The notes beneath the pieces are model-generated. The model did not search any database. It saw only the letters and a program-made list of their open reading frames with translations, and was not told the DNA's origin. Both the position numbers and the translations under genes were made by a program. A stretch of 5,135 nucleotides of DNA from contig CALGIR010000326.1 in the NCBI GenBank assembly GCA_937915475.1, positions 1 through 5,135 on the forward strand, written 5' to 3'. Numbering within the stretch: the first letter of the stretch is position 1; the number at the start of each line of letters is the position of its first letter. The DNA comes from an uncultured Bacteroidales bacterium (GTDB lineage Bacteria > Bacteroidota > Bacteroidia > Bacteroidales > Tenuifilaceae). Shown in pieces: positions 1 to 5,135 of this stretch.

Positions 1-1493
1 GCTATCCCTACGAACTTAGCACCATGCCAGGCTTTGCCGGTTCATCGGCATACTACCTTCGCTATATGGACCCTAAGAATGATAAGGGATTAGTGTCGAA
101 AGAAGCCAATGAGTACTGGGAAAATGTTGACCTATACATTGGAGGAACAGAGCACGCAACGGGCCATTTAGTTTACTCGCGCTTTTGGAATAAGTTTCTA
201 TACGACCTTGGACACGTTTGCAAAAACGAACCCTTTAAAAAATTGATTAACCAGGGAATGGTTCAAGGGCGCTCCAGCTTTGTGTACCGGATAAATCCCG
301 AAAAAATGGCCGAGTACATTCTATGGGAGCATCTTAAGGATAAGAAAATGGGGGTTGAATTTGTTCGCGACTACCGCATAGGAAATCGTAAATTCGACTT
401 CTATAGCCCCGATGCCAACCTGCTTATCGAAACTAAGAAACAACAGTCGCTCGAAAAAGTAGCAGAGCCATACGAATCACTGGCAGAAGAGAAAGGGTAC
501 AAACTTTTACTTATACCACTTCAGGATTTTATTGATATTAAGGAAGAGGTTCTCTTACGCATTAAAGATGCTATTGATGGTAAGAATGTTCCTGCTTTTA
601 TTGAAAAAGGATATCTTGAAAAATTCTCTGCTTTTGTTTCAAAGAACATTCCCGGTCGTGAACATTACTCCGATGAAATTCATGTTGATATTAGCCTTGT
701 GGAGAACGATATACTTGACATTGAGAAATTCCGAAAATGGCAGGCTCACCTCTCCAATGCCCGCTTTATACTTGAGGATGGTAAATATATATGTGGATGG
801 GCTGTTGAGAAGATGAGCAAGAGCATGTACAATGTTGTAAGCCCCGATGAAATTGTTGAAAAATATGGAGCCGATACACTCCGAATTTACGAGATGTTTC
901 TCGGACCACTGGAACTATCGAAGCCATGGGATACCAATGGAATTGACGGGGTACACAAGTTTCTTCGCCGCCTATGGCGCTTATACCACAACTCCGAAAA
1001 TGTGGTAGATATCAGCAATGAGTCCGCCACCAAAGAGGAGCTAAAGACAATTCACAAAACCATTAAAAAGGTTAATCAGGATATTGAGAACTTCAGCTTT
1101 AACACGGGAGTTTCGGCATTCATGATTTGCGTAAACGAGCTTACCGATTTAAAGTGCAACAAACGTGAGGTACTAGAATTACTTACCCAACTTATTGCCC
1201 CTTACGCTCCGCATATAGCCGAGGAACTTTGGCAAATACTTGGCCACAACCAAAGTGTTTCCGATGCTCAATGGCCCAAGCACAATGAGGAGCACCTTGT
1301 TGAGAGTTCATTTACCTGTCCAATTTCATTCAATGGAAAAACGAGGTTTACACTCGATATCCCCGTAAATCTTCCAAAAGAAGAGGTTGAGAAACTGGTG
1401 CTTGATAATGAGCAAACCACTCGTTACCTTGATGGGAAAACACCAAAAAAGATAATTGTTGTACCAAACAAAATTGTGAACTTAGTGGTATAG
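1..1493 (+). CDS. leuS: Leucine--tRNA ligase, C-terminal part (5' end outside window), with an inserted endonuclease-fold domain
   Basis: Cytoplasmic class I synthetase that charges tRNA-Leu with leucine. The frame is already open at base 3 and continues off the left edge. The Met codon at 24 is internal, part of the conserved TMPGxAGSS segment, so it is not the start. Numbering from that Met: the second half of the catalytic domain (GTEHATGHLVYSRFW at 41-55), QGMVQGRSSFVYRI (77-90), an inserted DUF559-like domain (about 91-203), the rest of the leucine-specific region, KMSKS at 263-267 (bases 810-824, ATP/transition-state loop), the helical anticodon-binding domain (about 335-420, with APYAPHIAEELW), and a C-terminal domain ending PKKIIVVPNKIVNLVV. 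The HIGH motif and most of the editing domain lie upstream of the window. The gene ends with tandem stops, TAG then TAA. All C-terminal landmarks match the Bacteroidota form as I remember it, so the gene looks functional. The insert should make it roughly 110 residues longer than usual. Confidence 0.97.
   Translation, partial: YPYELSTMPGFAGSSAYYLRYMDPKNDKGLVSKEANEYWENVDLYIGGTEHATGHLVYSRFWNKFLYDLGHVCKNEPFKKLINQGMVQGRSSFVYRINPEKMAEYILWEHLKDKKMGVEFVRDYRIGNRKFDFYSPDANLLIETKKQQSLEKVAEPYESLAEEKGYKLLLIPLQDFIDIKEEVLLRIKDAIDGKNVPAFIEKGYLEKFSAFVSKNIPGREHYSDEIHVDISLVENDILDIEKFRKWQAHLSNARFILEDGKYICGWAVEKMSKSMYNVVSPDEIVEKYGADTLRIYEMFLGPLELSKPWDTNGIDGVHKFLRRLWRLYHNSENVVDISNESATKEELKTIHKTIKKVNQDIENFSFNTGVSAFMICVNELTDLKCNKREVLELLTQLIAPYAPHIAEELWQILGHNQSVSDAQWPKHNEEHLVESSFTCPISFNGKTRFTLDIPVNLPKEEVEKLVLDNEQTTRYLDGKTPKKIIVVPNKIVNLVV
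294..632 (+). other. DUF559/Vsr-like endonuclease-fold domain inserted in LeuRS
   Basis: This is a domain within the leuS frame, not a separate gene. It separates FVYRI from FVSKN, which in ordinary Bacteroidota LeuRS are joined by only a few residues (from memory). The core at 309-578 follows the DUF559 pattern. Counting from the Met at base 24, there is a first helix AEYILWEHL with Glu97 and Trp101, then EFVRDYRIG (family form: FxRQxPIG), FDFY with Asp125, NLLIETKK with Glu136 and Lys138, GYKLLLIP (family form: GYxVLRF), and a last helix EEVLLRIKDAI (family form: VLxxI). Asp125...Glu136-x-Lys138 resembles a PD-(D/E)XK nuclease active site, where most DUF559 proteins have ExDG. Whether it cuts nucleic acid, only binds tRNA, or is inert cannot be told from sequence. 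The synthetase frame resumes intact afterwards. There are no intein or intron boundary motifs. Confidence 0.8.
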
Positions 1494-1500
1494 TAAATAC

Positions 1501-1555
1501 TGTTGCCAAAGAAGTATTGACTTGCAGCAAACAGCAAGGCAGCACTTTAGGTTTT
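1501..1555 (+). terminator. Weak candidate terminator after leuS
   Basis: Just past the tandem stops, CTTGC (1521-1525) can pair with GCAAG (1534-1538) around an 8-base loop. TGTTGC (1501-1506) can also pair with GCAGCA (1539-1544), with one G-U pair, leaving a 14-base bulge on the left side. The structure is followed by a modest T-rich stretch (CTTTAGGTTTT), not a clean U tract. It is the only hairpin I see between leuS and the next gene. Its imperfect stem makes the call weak. Confidence 0.25.
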
Positions 1556-1577
1556 ACCAATATCCTTATTAACTTTG
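1546..1577 (+). promoter_or_regulatory. Candidate Bacteroidota-type promoter for the SiaC-like gene
   Basis: TAACTTTG at 1570-1577 matches the Bacteroidota primary-sigma -7 element TAnnTTTG exactly. TTTA at 1546-1549 is one mismatch from the -33 element TTTG, at a 20-base spacing typical of these promoters. Transcription would start near 1584-1587, giving a leader of about 30 bases that carries the inverted repeat at 1595-1616. It would drive the SiaC-like gene and probably queG. The motif is short and could arise by chance in AT-rich DNA. Confidence 0.45.
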
Positions 1578-1594
1578 CTATACACAGAAACTGG

Positions 1595-1616
1595 GTTTTA
1601 TAAATCTGTATAAAAC
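1595..1616 (+). repeat. Perfect 8-bp inverted repeat abutting a start codon
   Basis: GTTTTATA (1595-1602) and TATAAAAC (1609-1616) are exact reverse complements separated by AATCTG. The right arm ends one base before the ATG at 1618. Downstream of the candidate promoter it could act as an operator. In the mRNA it could form a hairpin that limits access to the start codon. The stem is mostly A-T with one G-C pair, so RNA stability would be modest. Confidence 0.55.
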
Positions 1617-1617
1617 A

Positions 1618-2370
1618 ATGAGTAACCTGCTGCTTTTGCCAACCTATGACTTCCCATTTATTTACGGCAACGCAAATAGTGGAGAACTTACTATTCTTGG
1701 CAAATCTACCCCAGATTCAATTTTTGATATTCTGAAGCCAGTAGAGGATTGGGTCTCAAACTATATCAGCAAAAACAACAAGCCATTAGAGATTAACTTT
1801 AATCTTTACTTTTACAATACTCCAACCACACTAATGGTATCGAGCATACTAATGATGCTTAATGATGCAGATGGAAAAGAAACTAGGTTTAAGGTCAACT
1901 GGTACTTTTCAAGTGATGATGAGGATTTAATGGAGGAAGGCGAAGACTTTAAATCCATTACCCAATTCCCTTTTAAACTTATTGCCGAAAACTATAGCAA
2001 AGACCTAAGCATTGCACAAACAGACATATCCCCGCTGGTTTATGCCGATTGTGCTGGTGATTTTATCATCAAAGGAAACAGCAACCATCCAAAACCGCTT
2101 GAGTTTTACCGTCCAATTATGAAATGGCTAAGCAATGTACCCATGTGCCCAACGATAAAGCATATTCACCTCGATATTCATTTACTCTCGGTTTCGCCAT
2201 CGAACCTCCCATATATTAAGGCAATAATTTACTTTATGGAGGCTATACACAATCAGGAAATTAGTGTGCGTATTAAATGGAACTATAGCAATAGTGATGT
2301 TGAAAAGTTGGGAGAAGAATACCTTGAAAATCTAACCTTACACTACTACTTTAAACAGGCAGTGGAATAG
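1618..2370 (+). CDS. Tandem SiaC-like (DUF1987) domain protein
   Basis: Predicted 250-residue cytoplasmic protein with no signal peptide or membrane segment. SiaC-family proteins are small single-domain phosphoproteins. In Pseudomonas, SiaC is phosphorylated on a threonine by the SiaB kinase and dephosphorylated by the SiaA phosphatase, and it controls a diguanylate cyclase. Here two such domains are joined. Domain 1 (about 8-125) has GELTILGKSTPDS, the core strand LYFYNTPTT with Thr68 at the expected phospho-acceptor position, NWYFSSDDEDLMEEGEDF, and a closing FPFKLI. Domain 2 (about 136-246) repeats the order: GDFIIKGNSNHPKPLEFYRPIMKWL, a strand at 182-197, IKWNYSNSDVEKLGEEY, and LHYYFK. 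Its strand reads SVSPS, with Val192 aligned to Thr68. The ATG at 1618 is supported by similarity starting within ten residues. queG follows after 47 bases, so co-transcription is likely. No SiaA- or SiaB-like gene is in the window. The family call is firm; the biological role here is unknown. Confidence 0.85.
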   Translation: MSNLLLLPTYDFPFIYGNANSGELTILGKSTPDSIFDILKPVEDWVSNYISKNNKPLEINFNLYFYNTPTTLMVSSILMMLNDADGKETRFKVNWYFSSDDEDLMEEGEDFKSITQFPFKLIAENYSKDLSIAQTDISPLVYADCAGDFIIKGNSNHPKPLEFYRPIMKWLSNVPMCPTIKHIHLDIHLLSVSPSNLPYIKAIIYFMEAIHNQEISVRIKWNYSNSDVEKLGEEYLENLTLHYYFKQAVE

Positions 2371-2417
2371 TAGTTTTTAAGCGAACCGTTTCCGTTAAAC
2401 CCATTTATTAAAAGTTG

Positions 2418-3335
2418 ATGATACCTCTAAAAACCGTTGAAACATTGGCTAAAGACGTAGGCTTCGATGCCTGCGGAGTGTCCTCTGCGGGCGAACTTAC
2501 GGAAAGCATCAACCCTTTTAATCGGTGGATTAGCTCTGGGATGAATGGCGAAATGTGCTACATGGAGCGTAATACGGACAAACGCCTCGACCCAACCCTA
2601 CTGGTACCCAACGCAAAATCGGTTGTTAGCGTATTGCTAAACTACTTCCCTGGCAACCCCACAATATCAACTAAACCTCCCAAAATCTCTCGCTATGCCC
2701 TTAGTGTCGATTATCACACAGTGATGAAAAAGCTGCTTTGGCAGCTACTCGATTCTCTACGAAAGGAGTTTGGTACCATAAACGGTCGTGCCTTTGTCGA
2801 TTCGGCTCCTGTACTGGAACGTGCTTGGGCACAAAAATCTGGTTTAGGATGGATTGGCAAGAATAGCATGCTCATTAATCCTAAAATAGGCAGCTATACA
2901 TTTTTGGGCGAGCTAATTGTTGATGCTGATATTGAACCATCGACAAACCAAGTACCCAACCGTTGCGGTTCGTGTACACGTTGCATTGATGCTTGCCCCA
3001 CAGGGGCAATTATTTCGCCAGGTAATGTTGATGGTCGCAAATGCATATCGTACCTAACCATTGAGAAGAAAAGCCCGCTCACACTCGATGAGCAGAAAAG
3101 CCTAAGCGGCTGGTGCTTTGGATGTGATATTTGTCAGGAGGTTTGCCCGTGGAACAGTAAAATTGAAATTCAAACGCTGCCCTCAATATCACCCAAAAAA
3201 ATAGTACTAGAGATTAACGAAGAGGAATTATCAGTCATCTCCGAAGAAAAATTCACTAAAACATTTAGCGATACACCCGTATCAAGGTCGGGTTACAACA
3301 GATTTATTCAGAATTGTTATGGTAGTAAGGCCTAA
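2418..3335 (+). CDS. queG: Epoxyqueuosine reductase
   Basis: Cytoplasmic cobalamin- and iron-sulfur-dependent enzyme that reduces epoxyqueuosine to queuosine in the wobble position of GUN-anticodon tRNAs, the last step of the pathway. The 305-residue product shows, in order, an N-terminal region (GFDACGVSSAGEL), SVVSVLLNYFP (69-78), SRYALSVDYH (91-100), FVDSAPVLERAWAQKSGLGWIGKN with Asp128 as the family's catalytic acid, a first ferredoxin motif C183-x2-C186-x2-C189-x3-C193-P, an extra Cys209, and a second motif C233-x2-C236-x2-C239-x3-C243-P. All ligands for two 4Fe-4S clusters are present. The C-terminal TPVSRSGYNRFIQNC matches the family's R..GxxRN segment. It is shorter than the roughly 380-residue Bacillus form because it lacks the C-terminal HEAT-like extension, a normal variant. 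ATG 2418 is preferred over the in-frame TTG at 2415. No Shine-Dalgarno sequence is seen, only an A-rich leader. It probably shares a transcript with the upstream SiaC-like gene. Confidence 0.96.
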   Translation: MIPLKTVETLAKDVGFDACGVSSAGELTESINPFNRWISSGMNGEMCYMERNTDKRLDPTLLVPNAKSVVSVLLNYFPGNPTISTKPPKISRYALSVDYHTVMKKLLWQLLDSLRKEFGTINGRAFVDSAPVLERAWAQKSGLGWIGKNSMLINPKIGSYTFLGELIVDADIEPSTNQVPNRCGSCTRCIDACPTGAIISPGNVDGRKCISYLTIEKKSPLTLDEQKSLSGWCFGCDICQEVCPWNSKIEIQTLPSISPKKIVLEINEEELSVISEEKFTKTFSDTPVSRSGYNRFIQNCYGSKA

Positions 3336-3721
3336 TTATTTGTAATTTCATCTGTCGGTTTTTAGTTTTTTATCTATAGTCCCCTTTCAATTAATATTTT
3401 TTGATGTATTTAAGTCCTTTTTTTTGGATTAAAAAAAATCAGCAGCCCTCCATTTCCTTATCTCAACAATACCTCACCTAAAATATATCAATCAAAAAAC
3501 ATATCGATAAATCTGTTTTTTTAGTGTTATAAGTATTATTTTTGACCTAGCATTTTATGCTTTTCCCCATTATGTTTATTTTTTTAGTTTTTAAATTTAC
3601 TCATCATAAAATATCACTAAATTGTAATCTAAATCAATTTGGTTAAAATGTAGAAAGTTGTTTGTTAAACAAAAAATAACAATCTCATAAAATCTTGCTT
3701 CTGACTCATACATAACTAACC
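3336..3721. other. AT-rich intergenic region without a recognisable gene
   Basis: This stretch of almost 390 bases is far richer in A and T than the flanking genes and carries stops in all frames. Visible elements are an A/T-only potential stem (eight T at 3418-3425, GGATT, eight A at 3431-3438); three copies of TTTTTAGT at 3359, 3518 and 3581 with no regular spacing; one chance-level match to TAnnTTTG (TATTTTTG, 3537-3544) without a convincing -33 partner; and a short palindrome at 3661-3673. No strong GC hairpin with a T tract is seen after queG. It probably holds the end of the queG transcript and upstream control sequences for whatever lies downstream. Confidence 0.6.
3661..3673. promoter_or_regulatory. 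Short palindrome, possible operator
   Basis: TTTGTT-A-AACAAA is a perfect palindrome with 6-base arms, about 50 bases upstream of the small reading frame at 3722. The upstream bases TTG (3658-3660) allow the alternative pairing TTGTTT-gtt-AAACAA. Its position fits an operator or part of a promoter (TTTG at 3661 could serve as a -33 element), but AT-rich DNA produces such palindromes by chance. Confidence 0.25.
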
Positions 3722-3925
3722 ATGAATAAAATAAATTTTTTAATCATCATCTGTATGTTAGGAGTAATTGCCATTTCGCGCCACTTTTTACCTAAAAAAA
3801 TAATCTTAAAGATAATCGACAGTCTTTTCTGCTACAAGATTAATAAGTTACATCTTAACCTCACAAATGGACAGGATTGCCAAGTTAAAATTGCTACCAA
3901 ACCCATTAAACTTAAGGATATTTGA
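3722..3925 (+). CDS. Possible small basic membrane protein, function unknown
   Basis: This 67-codon frame runs from ATG to TGA. I do not recognise the product. It has an N-terminal hydrophobic stretch (about residues 6-19, FLIIICMLGVIAI) that could be one membrane helix or an uncleaved signal anchor. The rest is lysine-rich with two cysteines and several hydrophobic residues. No lipoprotein box or ribosome binding site is clear; the leader CATAACTAACC is A-rich like those of the other genes here. Its base composition matches the surrounding AT-rich DNA more than the flanking genes. That, the short length and the lack of a known family mean it may be a chance frame. It is the only plausible frame between queG and the NagB-like gene. 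A further 126 bases without features separate it from that gene. Confidence 0.35.
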   Translation: MNKINFLIIICMLGVIAISRHFLPKKIILKIIDSLFCYKINKLHLNLTNGQDCQVKIATKPIKLKDI

Positions 3926-4051
3926 TATGGCTAGTTTGAGAAGCAGAAGGATAAAAGCACCAGTTAACTAAAGAGAATGGAGTAATAAACAAGGAGTAAG
4001 ACACCAACAACCAACTAAAATTAGTATTAGAATACAAACACATAGAACAAT

Positions 4052-5135
4052 ATGAGGACACCAGAATTTACATCAGTAGAAAGGGCTTTTACTTGTAATA
4101 TCCCCAGAAAAAACAAGGTAAATATACCCTACATTACCGTTGAGAATTTTCCAAAGCTAGGGCTGCTCACTGCCCTCCGATTCCTCGAATGGGTTTCTGA
4201 GAATCCCAATGGTGTGATAAGCCTGCCAACCGGAAAAACGCCAGAACACTTTATAGCATGGACTCGATACCTACTCAATAATTGGGACGAAACAAAGGCA
4301 AGAAAATTTCGAGAGCAGTATGGCCTTAACATTAAACAAAAACCTGAATTTGGGAATCTACATTTTGTGCAGATTGACGAATTCTATCCCATAAACTCTG
4401 CCCAGCATAACAGTTTCTACCACTATGTAAAGAAGTTCTACATTGAGGGTTTTGGGCTCGATGAGTCGAAGGCTATACTAATTAATTGCGATGATATCAA
4501 ACTAGCCCAAGGGAAGCATTATAATGAAGTATTTCCTAGTGGGGCGATTGATTTGAGCCTGCGATCCCGAACACCCAAGTCAAAACTTGAGATTCTTCAG
4601 CAGCAGTCACTCTTTTTGATTGACAACTGGTGTGTTAATTACGAAAAAAGGATTAGGGCTCTTGGTGGTATTGGCTTTTTCCTGGGAGGTATTGGTCCCG
4701 ATGGGCACATTGGCTTTAATATTCGGGGCTCGGACCCACATTCATCAACCCGTTTAACCGCCACAAATTTTGAGACCCAAGCAGCTGCTGCTGGCGATTT
4801 GGGAGGTATCGAAATTTCACAAAACAAACTGGTTATAACTCTTGGTTTAGGAAGCATTAGCTACAATCCCAACGTAACAGCCATCATCTTTGCAGCAGGC
4901 GAGTCTAAAGCCCCCATGGTTAGGGATGCATTGGAGAAAGAGCCATCCAACCTTTATCCTGCATCGGTTTTGTCAGAACTTCCAAATGCTCGTTTCTACA
5001 TAACCCGTGGTGCCGCTGTCATGCTAAAGGACTCTGTGGATTACTTTTACAAAGCCTCGCCTTGGAATCAAGAAAAAACCGACAGAGCAGTTATTGATCT
5101 ATGTAAAAAAATTAATAAGTATGCCGACAAGTTAA
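4052..5135 (+). CDS. NagB-family protein (glucosamine-6-phosphate deaminase/isomerase fold), 3' end outside window
   Basis: Open for 361 codons from ATG 4052 to the right edge with no stop. An in-frame TAG at 4043 makes this the first usable start. Classical NagB (about 266 residues) converts glucosamine-6-phosphate to fructose-6-phosphate and ammonia. Motifs seen: phosphate loop LPTGKTP (58-64; classical PTGGTP), VQIDEFYP with Asp109 (equivalent to E. coli Asp72), GGIGPDGHIGFN with Asp217 and His219 (equivalent to Asp141 and His143), LVITLGLGSI, and AAGESKAPMV with Lys286 (equivalent to Lys208). The position of catalytic Glu148 is Ile224, and that of Arg172 appears to be Gln243. Extra segments at about 72-104 and 150-190 enlarge the domain. 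The core ends near residue 328. The following WNQEKTDRAVIDLCKKINKY resembles the linker in Bacteroidota proteins that fuse NagB to a second domain, often PIG-L deacetylase-like, so a fusion is possible. Exact substrate is uncertain, so no symbol is given. Confidence 0.88.
   Translation, partial: MRTPEFTSVERAFTCNIPRKNKVNIPYITVENFPKLGLLTALRFLEWVSENPNGVISLPTGKTPEHFIAWTRYLLNNWDETKARKFREQYGLNIKQKPEFGNLHFVQIDEFYPINSAQHNSFYHYVKKFYIEGFGLDESKAILINCDDIKLAQGKHYNEVFPSGAIDLSLRSRTPKSKLEILQQQSLFLIDNWCVNYEKRIRALGGIGFFLGGIGPDGHIGFNIRGSDPHSSTRLTATNFETQAAAAGDLGGIEISQNKLVITLGLGSISYNPNVTAIIFAAGESKAPMVRDALEKEPSNLYPASVLSELPNARFYITRGAAVMLKDSVDYFYKASPWNQEKTDRAVIDLCKKINKYADKL

Noticed and set aside
294..632. Intein, intron or stand-alone homing endonuclease inserted in leuS
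   Set aside because: There are no Cys/Ser start or His-Asn end splice residues at the borders, no LAGLIDADG or HNH motif, and no separate start or stop; the domain is translated as part of the synthetase.
532..816. 94-codon plus-strand frame inside leuS
   Set aside because: It lies fully within the leuS coding frame in another phase, and the leuS reading matches a known family throughout; the product shows no recognisable features.
1348..1560. 70-codon minus-strand frame across the end of leuS and the intergenic region
   Set aside because: Mostly antisense to a conserved synthetase C-terminus, with no family resemblance or start signals.
2415..2417. TTG start codon for queG
   Set aside because: An ATG follows immediately in frame at 2418; similarity to the family gives no support for the extra residue.
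2894..3082. 62-codon minus-strand frame inside queG
   Set aside because: Antisense to the cysteine-rich iron-sulfur region of queG, whose plus-strand reading is unambiguous.
3418..3438. Rho-independent terminator after queG
   Set aside because: The only hairpin is an all A-T stem (T8, GGATT, A8) about 80 bases past the stop, without a GC-rich stem, so it is not convincing.
3537..3544. TATTTTTG as a second Bacteroidota promoter
   Set aside because: It matches TAnnTTTG but has no TTTG-like element about 20 bases upstream, and such matches are expected by chance in this T-rich stretch.
4129..4857. Two minus-strand frames (4129-4332 and 4639-4857)
   Set aside because: Both are antisense to the NagB-like gene, which is open over the whole region and carries recognisable motifs.

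Overview
The window looks like chromosomal DNA from a member of the Bacteroidota, probably the Bacteroidales or a near relative. The leucyl-tRNA synthetase has the Bacteroidota-type C-terminal half. Start codons follow A-rich leaders without Shine-Dalgarno sequences. One good match to the Bacteroidota promoter element TAnnTTTG is present, and the non-coding DNA is very AT-rich. This assignment rests on recalled family features, not on a search.

Layout: (1) 1-1493 is the 3' part of leuS, entering from the left edge. (2) 1494-1617 is a short intergenic stretch with a candidate promoter and a perfect 8-bp inverted repeat that ends one base before the next start codon. (3) 1618-2370 encodes a protein of two tandem SiaC-like (DUF1987) domains, the second of which seems to have lost the phospho-acceptor threonine. 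(4) 2418-3335 is queG, epoxyqueuosine reductase, 47 bases downstream and probably co-transcribed. (5) 3336-3721 is a very AT-rich non-coding stretch with a small palindrome. (6) 3722-3925 is a possible small basic membrane protein. (7) 4052-5135 is a long open frame leaving the right edge. It encodes an enlarged NagB-type (glucosamine-6-phosphate deaminase/isomerase fold) protein that departs from classical NagB at active-site positions.

The most striking observation is inside leuS. About 110 residues are inserted in the leucine-specific-domain region between the catalytic core and the KMSKS loop. The insert reads as a complete DUF559/Vsr-like endonuclease-fold domain with an apparent D...ExK motif. 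The synthetase frame is open and continuous across it, so this is a domain insertion, not a disruption.

Functionally, leuS (tRNA charging) and queG (last step of queuosine synthesis in the tRNA wobble position) both serve tRNA. The SiaC-like gene between them suggests a regulatory phosphoprotein or scaffold without an obvious partner in this window. The NagB-like gene belongs to amino-sugar or sugar-phosphate metabolism and appears to be a separate transcription unit. I saw no rRNA, tRNA, CRISPR array, transposon or phage gene.
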